Shown: positions 7,874-16,776 of the stretch, in pieces | Position numbering within the stretch: position 1 is the stretch's first letter | How the letters are laid out: the number at the start of each line of letters is the position of its first letter | Assembly (NCBI GenBank): GCA_910577685.1 | Contig: CAJTOH010000002.1 | Coordinates: forward strand, 107,202 to 171,201 | DNA length: 64,000 nt | Source: an uncultured Dorea sp. | GTDB taxonomy: Bacteria > Bacillota > Clostridia > Lachnospirales > Lachnospiraceae | Reading direction: 5' to 3' | The notes under the pieces: model-generated | What the model was told of the DNA's origin: nothing | Seen by the model: only the letters and a program-made list of their open reading frames with translations | The model's database searches: none | Position numbers and translations under genes: made by a program

Positions 7874-8881
7874 CTATTCATACTTGGCAAGCATCTCCGA
7901 AAGCAGCCTTTTCATTTCCGCCCGCGCCGAATCCGGACGCAGCACCTCAACCATACTCCCCTGAGTCATAAGCCACATCAGCACGCCCCGCCCGTAGACT
8001 TCCGCCTCAAGCACATATCCCTCCCGGCTCTCCTCCAAAATTCTTGCAGTAGGAAGACGCTCTAAAATCGACGCAATACTCTTACCCGTATACCTAAACT
8101 GCAGCTTAATCAGACGCCCCATATACATAAACTGAATACGCTTTCGAAACTCTCCCTCCTCAAAACGATTACGATACGGGATTTTAAATTTCCGGCCTAT
8201 CTGGCTGTAATCCTTAATCCTATCAATCCGAAAAACGGCTGGATAGTCATATTTCTGTACATACTCTCCCTTATCATTCTCCTCCACAATATACGCATTA
8301 AGATAAAAATAATACTCCGAAAAAAGAATCGCCAAAGGCTGAATCACCCGCTCCACAGGCTCCTCCTCCATCGCCTGCTTCTGGTAAGTAATTTTCAACA
8401 GATTCGATTGTTCAATATCAGACCCGATATCCCACAATTTATCTTCAATATAGGGTTCGTGATGAATCTCAACATAATGGAACTTCTCGTTCGCAAGCAG
8501 GTCGGCCACCAGTTTCATATCCTTTCTCCGAACACAGCCGCTCACCATCTTATCCAAAATTTTCACAACCTCTTCCTTCGTAAACGCCCGACTCTCCAAA
8601 AGAATCTTGCTCACTGCAAGTATCTCACTGTTAGACATCAACGTATTTTCCAATCCGGTCATCCGAAACCCATTGCAAGTCCGGTCATAAAATATATCGC
8701 ACTCAGACAGGCCGGATACTCTTCTCGCCTCGAGAAATTTCCGTATATCTTTAAAATCACGCTGAATAGAACGCTCATCCACCCTAAAGCGCAGAGCTTC
8801 CTCCGCTTTGTTGAGAACCTTGCCGTCGCACAGCCTCATATAAATATCTAAAATTCTATTATTCTTATCCTGCCCTTTCAA
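7874..8881 (-). CDS. WYL-domain transcriptional regulator (WYL-0)
   Basis: 335 residues. An N-terminal winged-helix/DeoR-type DNA-binding part carries RVDERSIQRDFKDIRKFLEA (about 28-47). A central WYL domain follows (ITYQKQ... VIQPLAILFSEYYFYLNAY), then a C-terminal WCX-like part with FEEGEFRKRIQFMYMG. WYL domains are ligand or nucleic-acid sensors and regulators of several phage-defence and DNA-damage loci. Two paralogues lie at 28530 and 38975, but their recognition helix differs from this one. Start is TTG with GGGAGG upstream. A GTTTCA/TGAAAC inverted repeat (8915-8941) upstream may be its own operator. Confidence 0.88.
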   Translation of the reverse strand: MKGQDKNNRILDIYMRLCDGKVLNKAEEALRFRVDERSIQRDFKDIRKFLEARRVSGLSECDIFYDRTCNGFRMTGLENTLMSNSEILAVSKILLESRAFTKEEVVKILDKMVSGCVRRKDMKLVADLLANEKFHYVEIHHEPYIEDKLWDIGSDIEQSNLLKITYQKQAMEEEPVERVIQPLAILFSEYYFYLNAYIVEENDKGEYVQKYDYPAVFRIDRIKDYSQIGRKFKIPYRNRFEEGEFRKRIQFMYMGRLIKLQFRYTGKSIASILERLPTARILEESREGYVLEAEVYGRGVLMWLMTQGSMVEVLRPDSARAEMKRLLSEMLAKYE

Positions 8882-8964
8882 TGCGTCCTCCCCCTTTATG
8901 TATATTTTCCGATAGTTTCACGACTTAATTATACCTGAAACCATACCCCGGTACAATCCGTTCA

Positions 8965-9492
8965 TTACTTTTTCTTCTTTTTAATCTCCCGCTCCACATT
9001 CCTCATACTGCGCTTCAAATCATCTTTGGATTTTATATGAAAATCTCGGATTGCCGTCAAAACAATCACCCCGAGGTTACACAGTCCGGCAATCCAAAAA
9101 CCTATCAGCCGACGGACGCTCAATTGAATATTAACCACGTCGCTGCTGTAATTGCCCCCGCCGCTGGCGGCAAGCACACTGACAAGAAACATCAGAATAA
9201 TGGCGGCAATGGGCAGAATTAGATAAAGATATTTCGAAATCTCCCTCGTACTTTTCACGAGAGGAATCGCAAAGAGCACAATCGGAATGATATAAAGCAA
9301 AACCCCAATCATGGAATACTCCATAAGCCCAAATCCAGTGATAGACGCTGTATTTGTACCCGAAAATACCTCTCCCAAAAAAGATGTGCTGCTGGTTGCG
9401 CTGACAGCGACCCACGGCAAGAAAAAACTAATAAAATTGACGATTGCAAATATCATTCTGACTTCTTTTTTCATTTTCTCAATTATGTTCAT
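8965..9492 (-). CDS. uncharacterised four-helix membrane protein
   Basis: 175 residues with four hydrophobic segments (about 16-32, 57-76, 85-105, 130-150) and a lysine-rich tail ending EIKKKKK. No family recognised. The ATG at 9492 follows GGAGG after nine bases and lies two bases downstream of the stop of the small ORF at 9495-9626, so translation is probably coupled. An in-frame start 33 bases earlier lacks a site. Both share the promoter at 9664-9694, which carries the GACA-N5-TGTC operator seen at WYL-linked loci. Confidence 0.7.
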   Translation of the reverse strand: MNIIEKMKKEVRMIFAIVNFISFFLPWVAVSATSSTSFLGEVFSGTNTASITGFGLMEYSMIGVLLYIIPIVLFAIPLVKSTREISKYLYLILPIAAIILMFLVSVLAASGGGNYSSDVVNIQLSVRRLIGFWIAGLCNLGVIVLTAIRDFHIKSKDDLKRSMRNVEREIKKKKK

Positions 9493-9494
9493 AA

Positions 9495-9626
9495 CTATAT
9501 TCCTCCACACATTATCTTTCTGCATTTAAAAATAGACTTCCTCCTACGCTGCAGCTCTGGCGGCAGCTCGGTGATTGGCTGCTGTTTTTCCAAGACTCTT
9601 TCTTTCCTTCCAAAGAATTTCTTCAT
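9495..9626 (-). CDS. small basic protein, 43 residues
   Basis: The ATG at 9626 follows GGGAGG after nine bases, and the frame begins MKKFFGRKERVLEKQQPITE. The product is strongly basic and has no membrane helix. Its stop lies two bases before the start of the membrane-protein gene. The -10 box at 9664 puts the transcript start about 30 bases upstream of this ATG, which favours it as the first gene of the operon. No homologue recognised. Confidence 0.45.
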   Translation of the reverse strand: MKKFFGRKERVLEKQQPITELPPELQRRRKSIFKCRKIMCGGI

Positions 9627-9663
9627 ACCATGTGACCTCCCTCTTATGTTTTAATCTATGTAT

Positions 9664-9694
9664 ATTATAAGAAAACAGGTAGACAGAATCTGTC
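9664..9694 (-). promoter_or_regulatory. promoter with GACA-N5-TGTC operator (membrane operon)
   Basis: On the minus strand the palindrome GACAGATTCTGTC (9694-9682) is followed after exactly 12 bases by TATAAT (9669-9664). No -35 hexamer is visible; the palindrome occupies that region. The same layout occurs at five other promoters in this window. Confidence 0.7.
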
Positions 9695-9853
9695 TCTGTA
9701 AACCTCTTTCCAAAATAGTTTCCATTATTCTAATTCTTGGTCTCCTAACAATTCTTGGTCTTCTGACACAAGCGAGGCGTACAGGGCATCGTCATATCAC
9801 CCGGCATCCTCCCTTTATAAGCAAATACATAAGAAAGTTTGTATATGAAAATA

Positions 9854-9875
9854 GGCACAGGAAAAATCCTGTGCC
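9854..9875 (-). terminator. terminator of the sugar operon
   Basis: GGCACAGG and CCTGTGCC form a stem with a six-base loop, 36 bases after the stop of the alpha-galactosidase-like gene. The T run after it is short (TATTTTC). Confidence 0.65.
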
Positions 9876-9910
9876 AAAAATAATGGCGGAAAACTAACGT
9901 ATAACGTTAT

Positions 9911-11671
9911 CTATCTGTCACACCATAATTCCACTATGCCGCCAGTGGGAATAGACAGCGTTTCAAAACCTTCTTTTTTCCAGACTCCTTTTTCTTGGAG
10001 GTCTCCCACACAATCCAACATTTGGTAATGAAGCGATGCGCCTTTAGGCATCCTAAAAATAACCTCCTCCGCTTTTGTTCCATGGATATAGGTCATCTGC
10101 TTTGGTATCTGCCGCAAATCAACCGCTCTTTTGCCGCTATAGTGTACCAGAAGCCGCTCACCTTCGTTATCAGCAGAAACCTCCGGATACAGATTTTCCG
10201 GCTCTGCCGGCTGAAGCTGCGACTCCTGCAAAAGCTTTGCTTTTTCTTTCATAAATGTTATCCAGAAAATCAAAAGCTTGCGCATCCGTTCTGTTAACGT
10301 ACTTAAATCTACCGAAATCTGTACTGTAGAAAATAAAGAGCTTTCAATCTGCAAAGCTGCTTCCTCCGCCCTCTCTTCTTTGTGCCACATCAGCATATCC
10401 GAATGAACCGCCGTTTCCCCTGACAGCAATCGAAGATCCACCGTACCGATCCGATTACTGATTCCAGCTCCCGGGCAATCGCTGACCCTCAGAAGATTAC
10501 CATACTTCCGAATCTGAGGGCCTATGTATCTTTGCCGAAACTCAATCATACAATCAGGACGAATTGCTGTAAGCTCAGTCATTGTCTCAGTCAGTAAGCG
10601 ATTGAGCGCCTCTTGTATATCGGCGCAATCCATGCCTTCCTCAAAAAACGGGCTTTCTTTGCGCAGGTAAAATTCATCAATAAAATCCAGCTTTAAACCG
10701 TCTATCTTCCACTCATTGACCGCTCTTTTATAAATCCTTTTTAGATATTCCCGTACCTCCGGATACCGAAGATCCAGAACTCCCGCTTGTTGAAATCCAT
10801 CATAGCACAGCAGCTTGTCCTGAAAGCTTTCCCAGATACGAGACTTCTTTCCGATATACGGAACCGAAAACCACACAATATACTTAAGTCCCATTTCCTG
10901 CACTCGCTTTACATGACCCGGGAAATCCGGGAATTTTACCTTAGAGGGTTCCCAATCTCCGCAAAAGGCATAACCTCTTTGGTTATCCTCTGTCTGCCAG
11001 CCGTCGTCCACGATTACGCTGGAAAATCCCAGGCTTGCCGCTCGTTTGCTCTCTGCCTCCACACTCTCTGCCGTTACATTCTGATGCTGGGAATACCAAA
11101 AGGAATACATAGGAAGCCTTGCCACATCCGGAACACTCATCGGCTCAATGGTCAGTTCTTTCTCCCACCACGCACGCACCTCATTCAATGTGCACCAATA
11201 AGGCTCCTCCTTCTCAGACTCCCAAATCAGCAGTTCATAGCTTTCAGGAAACATACCCTTGGGAAGCGTCATCTCAACTTGGCACATCATAGTCCCATCT
11301 TCTTCATGTATTCCATACTGCATGATAAGCTCCTGCTTTATCTCGGATAAAGCGATTGTATGCCGATTTTGAGACGCCGCATTATAGAAACACATGACCG
11401 GTGCTGAGATTGCAGTCATAGAATGGACGCCCTCAAACCAATCCGCTTTTATCGACCGGTCAAAACTGCAGGTAGGATACCACCGTCCGCTGATATCCAA
11501 CATCGGAAAACTCCTCACAAGCCGGAGCTTTCGTTCTTCCTTCCGGGTACTGACATCATACCTAAGACAAAGCTTATGGCACTGTTTCCTCCCGTCTGTC
11601 CAAATGGTATGAACCTGGTATTCCATTGGAAAACTACCGGTTACTTTCCATTCCTGTCTTGCATTTATCAT
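9911..11671 (-). CDS. alpha-galactosidase-like glycoside hydrolase (GH36/melibiase type)
   Basis: 586 residues, no signal peptide, so cytoplasmic. Landmarks of the GH-D clan are visible: VIVDDGWQ (about 219-226), the nucleophile segment DGLKLDF (D329) and the acid/base segment RVSDCPGAG (D398). It is shorter than typical 700-residue GH36 enzymes, with a reduced N-terminal beta domain. As last gene of the operon, 13 bases after the permease gene and with GGAGGAGA upstream, it probably cleaves the imported sugar. Alpha-galactoside is the likeliest substrate, but related alpha-glycosidases cannot be excluded. Confidence 0.82.
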   Translation of the reverse strand: MINARQEWKVTGSFPMEYQVHTIWTDGRKQCHKLCLRYDVSTRKEERKLRLVRSFPMLDISGRWYPTCSFDRSIKADWFEGVHSMTAISAPVMCFYNAASQNRHTIALSEIKQELIMQYGIHEEDGTMMCQVEMTLPKGMFPESYELLIWESEKEEPYWCTLNEVRAWWEKELTIEPMSVPDVARLPMYSFWYSQHQNVTAESVEAESKRAASLGFSSVIVDDGWQTEDNQRGYAFCGDWEPSKVKFPDFPGHVKRVQEMGLKYIVWFSVPYIGKKSRIWESFQDKLLCYDGFQQAGVLDLRYPEVREYLKRIYKRAVNEWKIDGLKLDFIDEFYLRKESPFFEEGMDCADIQEALNRLLTETMTELTAIRPDCMIEFRQRYIGPQIRKYGNLLRVSDCPGAGISNRIGTVDLRLLSGETAVHSDMLMWHKEERAEEAALQIESSLFSTVQISVDLSTLTERMRKLLIFWITFMKEKAKLLQESQLQPAEPENLYPEVSADNEGERLLVHYSGKRAVDLRQIPKQMTYIHGTKAEEVIFRMPKGASLHYQMLDCVGDLQEKGVWKKEGFETLSIPTGGIVELWCDR

Positions 11672-11684
11672 TGTCTCTCCTCCA

Positions 11685-12497
11685 TTATTTTATCGCACTA
11701 TCGACCATTCCTTTGATGAAGTACTTCTGCAGGAAAATAAACAACAGCAATACCGGGAGTACTCCAAGCAAAGCAGAAGCCGCCGCCGCATTCATGTTAT
11801 TTGCCGTTTGGGAAAAATAACTGGCTACCGCAAGAGGGATGGTCCTATATTTGGGTGATTGCAGGAAATACAGCGAAAACTGATAATCATTCCAGCAGCC
11901 CACTCCAGTTAAAATCACTACACTAGCCACAACCGGCTTTAACTGCGGCAATATAATCTTAAAAAATGTCTGAATCGGATTACATCCATCAATAAACGCC
12001 GCTTCTTCCAGAGCTACCGGAATCCCTGCAATAAAGTTCGAAAACAAAAAGATACTCATGGGCAGGTTGAAGGTTACCAAAACTACAATGATTCCCCAAT
12101 AGGTAGAAATTCCGTGAATCTTTACCATCGTACTGTACAAAGGAACCAGAACGCTCAACCCTGGTATCATCATAATACCTAGAATAAAGCTCTTCACCAC
12201 CGTATTTAAACGGGAACGGTTCCGCGCCAAAGGATAGGCAGAAAACGCCCCGATCACCGTAACAAAAAAAACGGAAAATACCGTAATAATTGCCGTATTT
12301 TTTAGAGCCAGCAGCATATTACCGCCATTTAACGCCTCTTTAAAATTATTCCATTCCACATAGCCGGGCAATATCCACTTAGAAGTGATATCCATAGACG
12401 ATTTTGCCGCAACCCCTAACAAGATATAGATGGGAATAAAATGTACCACGATAATCACAAGGCCAAGCAAATAAAGCCACCAATTTTTCTTTTTCAT
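11685..12497 (-). CDS. sugar ABC transporter permease, MalG/CUT1 type
   Basis: 270 residues, six membrane helices. The ATPase-contacting EAA loop reads EEAAFIDGCNPIQTFFKIILP (about 170-190), typical of carbohydrate uptake transporters. It is the second permease; its ATG overlaps the TAA of the first by one base (TAATG). No ATPase gene is present in the window, so a shared MsmX/UgpC-type ATPase elsewhere is expected. Confidence 0.9.
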   Translation of the reverse strand: MKKKNWWLYLLGLVIIVVHFIPIYILLGVAAKSSMDITSKWILPGYVEWNNFKEALNGGNMLLALKNTAIITVFSVFFVTVIGAFSAYPLARNRSRLNTVVKSFILGIMMIPGLSVLVPLYSTMVKIHGISTYWGIIVVLVTFNLPMSIFLFSNFIAGIPVALEEAAFIDGCNPIQTFFKIILPQLKPVVASVVILTGVGCWNDYQFSLYFLQSPKYRTIPLAVASYFSQTANNMNAAAASALLGVLPVLLLFIFLQKYFIKGMVDSAIK

Positions 12498-13365
12498 TAC
12501 ATGTATACCTCCTTCTTATTGAAATATGTGGTAACAATGTTACTCAAAATCATAATCAACACAAAGGAGAAAAGTCCAATGGTTGCAGAGTAGCCCGCGT
12601 TGGTCGCCTGGAAATACTGGTTTGCTACCAAGGTAGACAACGAATGGGACGCATAGCCCGGACCGCCTTTGGTCAACGCCTGAATAACATCGAACAATTT
12701 CAATCCGCCGATCAGGTTCAACGTCACGGAAGAAGAGATGGCCGGAATCAACAGGGGAACCGTAATATAACGGAACTGCTGCCAACCGCTTACGCCGTCT
12801 ATTGCAGCCGCCTCATAATACTGAGAAGAAATATTTTGAAGCCCTGCCAGATATATAACCATGGATATACCAACATACTGAATACTATTGATTAAGGTCA
12901 TAATAATCACGGCCCTATTTCCGTCACTTAACCAGTCTATCGGCGCGACTCCCAAAGCAGTCAGAATGTCGTTCAATGCACCCCCGTCATACTGTACCAA
13001 AAAATACATGATATAACCCATAACAAGACCGGAAATCATAACCGGTGCATACACAACGGTACGAATCAGTGTTCTGCCTTTCATCTTCGTATTCAGCAAG
13101 ATTGCATAAGACAATCCCAAAACATTCTGTATAATCGTACTTCCCACACCATAGATCAGCGTATTTTTCAAAGCAGTCAAAATATTTTCATCCTGAAACA
13201 TCTTCAGATAGTTTGCCATTCCTATGTATTTATACTGCTGGGAATATCCGTTCCAGTTAGTAAACGAAATCCGAATCCCTTCAATAAATGGATAAATGAC
13301 AAAAAAAAAAACAAAAGAATTGCCGGAATATAAAAAATATTAGTAATCCATTTTCGACGAATCAT
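12497..13365 (-). CDS. sugar ABC transporter permease, MalF/CUT1 type, interrupted by a homopolymer frameshift
   Basis: The start is ATG 13365 with GAGGAGG six bases upstream; it reads MIRRKWITNIFYIPAILLF, a normal first helix. The frame is then broken at an 11-base T run on the coding strand (A run 13301-13311). In the next frame VIYPFIEGIRISFTNWNGY continues, followed by the rest of the permease with EAAAIDGVSGW in the EAA loop. A run of 9 or 12 would make one frame of about 290 residues, the usual length. The cause may be sequencing error, phase variation or transcriptional slippage. Without correction, an internal ATG at 13219 gives a 240-residue protein lacking helix 1. Confidence 0.8.
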
Positions 13366-13384
13366 GTCTATCCTCCTCTTTTCT

Positions 13385-13415
13385 AAAAAAAGGAGCGCTG
13401 CGTAACTCAGCACTC
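13385..13415 (-). terminator. intra-operon attenuating terminator after the binding-protein gene
   Basis: On the minus strand GAGTGCTG pairs with CAGCGCTC (one G-T pair) around a seven-base loop, followed by CTTTTTTT. It lies between the binding-protein gene and the permeases. Such hairpins commonly keep binding-protein transcripts more abundant than those of the permeases. Confidence 0.75.
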
Positions 13416-13426
13416 CCTTGTCTCTA

Positions 13427-14752
13427 TCAATGTTGCGCTAACTTTTCTTCATATGCCTGTTTCATATCAGCAATGGAATCCTTTACAGCATTCTTTTCAC
13501 CTGCCAGAATACTGGTTCCAGTCGTACACATAACATCGTACAGGCCGCTTGGCAGATATACACGGTCAAAATATGGAATGGTGTATACACCCTCGCTCAT
13601 ATACTTCTCATAGTATGGCTTCAGGATACCCGTCTCGCTTTCTACATCCGTAAGACCAGCCGGCATACCACAGGCAGTAGCCAATTTGGAGCAGACCTCC
13701 GGCCTTGCCAAATAATTCAAAAGCTGCATTGCCTCATCCTTGTGAGGACTGTCTTTCCATACGCCTACAGCCAGATCTTCCCCGCCAATCAGACAAGGCT
13801 CACTGTTTTCGTCGGCCGCCGGAATCGGCATGATTCCCAAATCCGCTTCCGGATTGGTCTGCTGTGCCTCGGCTACCGCCTTCCCTGTGTAGAACGTAAA
13901 CGCCGCCTCGTCCTGCGCCAGTGCTTTACAGCTTGTAATATAATCTGCAGTCAGGCAGTCCACATTGAAATAACCTCTCTCATACCAATCTTTTACCATC
14001 TCACTGATTGGCTCCCATTTATTCCAGTCAAAACTTCCATCCAAAAGCGCTTCCGCTTCGCTTGTCTCTTCATTGTTAGTCAAAAACGTTGGCGCAATGA
14101 GATCCAGCATAGTTCCAATCGTCCAAGAATCTTTTCCTCCTACATGAATCGGCGTCTTACCGCTGTCTTTTACTTTCTTACATGCCTCTGTAAAATCATC
14201 CCAGGTTTTGAGTTCTTCTACCTTTACGCCTGCCTCCTCTAAGACAGTTTTGTTAAAGGTCATACCGCTCAGGTCTGCGTCAGCCGGAAGAACATACATA
14301 TTTCCATCTGCATCCGTAAGCATATCTCGGATAGAATCTACAATCTTATCTGCAAACGGCTGATCATTAATCGGTTCCAAATATTCTACGTAAAGTGAGG
14401 TAGACCAGCCATGTGTAGAGAACACGTCCGGCATATCGTTGGACGCCATACGCGCTTTTATCATTTCTCCATAAGTACCAGGCGCAGATACCTCCACCCC
14501 AATTCCGGTTTCCTTTGTAAAATCTTTACACGCGTCTTCAATCGCATCGGTAATCACACCAGTCATATTATGCTGAAACTCCAGCGTCACGCCGGTGCTC
14601 TCGGCTGCTTCGGAATCATCCTTTGTCTCCCCTGACTCTTCCGTGTTTGAGTCTGTCGTGTTACTTCCTTCCGGCCTTTTTGAACATCCGTTCAATATTC
14701 CCACTGTCATCGCTGCGGCAAGCATCAACGCTAAAACTTTTTTCTGTTTCAT
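13427..14752 (-). CDS. extracellular sugar-binding lipoprotein of the ABC transporter
   Basis: 441 residues from ATG 14752, which has AAGGAG nine bases upstream; an ATG 36 bases earlier lacks one. The N-terminus is a lipoprotein signal ending ILNGC, so the mature protein is anchored by Cys on the outer face of the membrane. A Ser/Thr/Glu-rich linker follows, then a type 1 periplasmic-binding fold (LEFQHNMTG start, DVFSTHGWST). It captures the sugar for the downstream permeases; the ligand is unknown but probably an alpha-galactoside. Confidence 0.9.
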   Translation of the reverse strand: MKQKKVLALMLAAAMTVGILNGCSKRPEGSNTTDSNTEESGETKDDSEAAESTGVTLEFQHNMTGVITDAIEDACKDFTKETGIGVEVSAPGTYGEMIKARMASNDMPDVFSTHGWSTSLYVEYLEPINDQPFADKIVDSIRDMLTDADGNMYVLPADADLSGMTFNKTVLEEAGVKVEELKTWDDFTEACKKVKDSGKTPIHVGGKDSWTIGTMLDLIAPTFLTNNEETSEAEALLDGSFDWNKWEPISEMVKDWYERGYFNVDCLTADYITSCKALAQDEAAFTFYTGKAVAEAQQTNPEADLGIMPIPAADENSEPCLIGGEDLAVGVWKDSPHKDEAMQLLNYLARPEVCSKLATACGMPAGLTDVESETGILKPYYEKYMSEGVYTIPYFDRVYLPSGLYDVMCTTGTSILAGEKNAVKDSIADMKQAYEEKLAQH

Positions 14753-14790
14753 ACTTAATTTCTCCTTACTTTTTATTGGACCCTTCAATA

Positions 14791-14806
14791 TACTAATTAT
14801 AACAAG
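14791..14806 (-). promoter_or_regulatory. extended -10 promoter of the sugar operon
   Basis: On the minus strand TTGTTATAAT contains TG, one base and a perfect TATAAT (14801-14796), about 44 bases from the binding-protein start. No good -35 is present, which fits a promoter needing the adjacent AraC-type activator. Confidence 0.5.
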
Positions 14807-14940
14807 AAATTATCCCATACAAAATGTTGATTTTCTATACTAAAAGTACTTTATTCTACACAGTGTTTGTAGATTTTATAGAATTACCCTCCCCACTTTT
14901 AGTTGCTTTTCACAAAATTGTATTTTCTATTGTTCCAAAC

Positions 14941-14968
14941 TTGTAATTATATTAAAACCTGATATGAT
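14941..14968 (+). promoter_or_regulatory. promoter of the histidine kinase/response regulator pair
   Basis: TTGTAA (14941-14946), a 16-base spacer and TATGAT (14963-14968), followed by the ribosome site AGGAGG at 14983-14988 and the ATG at 15000. Confidence 0.5.
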
Positions 14969-14999
14969 AAGAAATATCTATTAGGAGGAAGATACTACT

Positions 15000-16775
15000 A
15001 TGAAAATACAACATACGCGAATGACCTTCCAAGCCAATGTTTTGCTTCTGTTTTTAATCTGTGCGGTTGTGCCTCTCATTTTAAATACCAGCTTAAATAT
15101 CGTTCTCTATTCGGTACGTCTTTCAGCTGACAACAGACAAAAATACGACAATGTACTTTCTTCCTTAGGCAACAACATCGAATCGCATCTCAGCGAGCTG
15201 GAACGTCTGACTTTAAGCCCATATCAATATGACGACATGACCGATCTTTATACTTACGCGCTGAAAAAAGGGAGTCCGGATTATTCATTGAGTACCTGGA
15301 ATCAGATCGTCACTCAATATGAAGCTGTCTCCACACGCTTGACTGCGCTAACCTCTCCTTCTATCCTGGGTTTTGTTTATATTCCGCTTTCCGAAGATTC
15401 GGATACCTGCTATGTTTATCAGCGGAAGCTCTGCCGCATCAATGAATGTGTTTCCAGCGACGTTTCCATAGATAGATGGCTGCCCACTCTTCCTTATTCC
15501 TATAAGTATACGACCTACTGTCCGCCCCATACGGTTTCGTATTATCAAAAACAGGAAGAGCTTTCTGTCATTTCCCTGATAAAGCCTATACACGATTTTG
15601 ACTCCCGTCAAACCACCGGCATACTGAAAGTGGATTCCTCTATCGATTTTTTCGAAGAATTGTTTGCCGAGCTTACCCTATCCGATGCAACCAGCATCAC
15701 GCTTTCAGCAAAGGATGGAGAATTTATCTATTCTACCAATCCCTCAGAAGGGAAGAAAGTTCTTGATGCCTATCAAAAAAATCGTTCCCAAGCCGGTATC
15801 GTATGCAATTATACGTTGGCAAAATCTGGATGGCAGTTATTGTACTCGGTCTCTTATTGGGAATTTTACAAACCGATTATTAATGCTTTAGGAGTATCTC
15901 TTCTGCTGTCTCTTGGGCTTTTTTTAATCTCTGTATGGAATTATCGAAAAATCTCTGCACAATTTACCAAACCACTGCAGAATATTCTTTCTACCATGCA
16001 CAAAGCAAAACAAGGCAACCTACTGGCACGCGCAGACACATCACTCCCTATGAATCATGAGTTTGAACAGATTACAATACAACTTAACCACATGATTGAA
16101 AGCCTGGATGAGCATATCAAAAAAGAGTATATGGCGGTCATCAGCCAAAAAAACGCTCAATTTCAGGCGCTGCAGGCCCAGATTAATCCACATTTTCTTT
16201 ACAATACGCTGAATAATTTTGTGGCTCTTAACCGAATCGGGGAAAAGAAACTCCTGGAAGATTCTATCATCCAGTTGACCCGTATTTTCCACTATACCTG
16301 CTCTAATTCAGCAGAGACGACACTGGAAGACGAATTTACCTTCCTGGAGCATTATCTTTTCTTGCAGAAAATACGTTTTGAAGACCGGCTGTCCTTCTCT
16401 CTTTCCTTAGATGAGCGAACCCGCAGTTTCAAAATCCCCCGACTGCTCATCCAACCACTGGTAGAAAATTCTATCGTCCACGGATTAGAGGGAAGTGAAT
16501 GTCTTGCAAAAGTAGAAGTCAACGCCTCCCTTATTCATCTGCCAGGCATTGGTGACTGTATCTTCCTGGCCGTGATGGATAATGGATGCGGCTTTGACAA
16601 AAAGAAATTGAAACTTAATAATAGCGTAGGTCTTTTGAATATTACCGAACGCCTACAGCTTTTTGAATCGGAAAGTTTTTTTGAGATCCATAGTGCGATT
16701 GGCGGATATACCGGAAATTATATCGTCATCCGTCTCTTAGATTCCAACACACTGCCGAAAGAAGGAGAATACTGA
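15000..16775 (+). CDS. sensor histidine kinase, YesM/LytS-type
   Basis: 591 residues. An N-terminal helix (about 14-36) and a second near 295-315 flank an extracellular sensor region of about 250 residues. A HAMP linker, the His_kinase box QINPHFLYNTLN (phosphoacceptor His near 397) and a C-terminal ATPase with PLVENSIVHG and DNGCGF follow. It is divergent from the sugar transporter, so it most likely senses the sugar or its binding protein and phosphorylates the regulator encoded one base downstream. Confidence 0.92.
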   Translation: MKIQHTRMTFQANVLLLFLICAVVPLILNTSLNIVLYSVRLSADNRQKYDNVLSSLGNNIESHLSELERLTLSPYQYDDMTDLYTYALKKGSPDYSLSTWNQIVTQYEAVSTRLTALTSPSILGFVYIPLSEDSDTCYVYQRKLCRINECVSSDVSIDRWLPTLPYSYKYTTYCPPHTVSYYQKQEELSVISLIKPIHDFDSRQTTGILKVDSSIDFFEELFAELTLSDATSITLSAKDGEFIYSTNPSEGKKVLDAYQKNRSQAGIVCNYTLAKSGWQLLYSVSYWEFYKPIINALGVSLLLSLGLFLISVWNYRKISAQFTKPLQNILSTMHKAKQGNLLARADTSLPMNHEFEQITIQLNHMIESLDEHIKKEYMAVISQKNAQFQALQAQINPHFLYNTLNNFVALNRIGEKKLLEDSIIQLTRIFHYTCSNSAETTLEDEFTFLEHYLFLQKIRFEDRLSFSLSLDERTRSFKIPRLLIQPLVENSIVHGLEGSECLAKVEVNASLIHLPGIGDCIFLAVMDNGCGFDKKKLKLNNSVGLLNITERLQLFESESFFEIHSAIGGYTGNYIVIRLLDSNTLPKEGEY

Positions 16776-16776
16776 T

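Noticed and set aside
11394..11820. several plus-strand frames opposite the sugar operon
   Set aside because: They are shadows of the alpha-galactosidase and permease genes, which have strong family matches.
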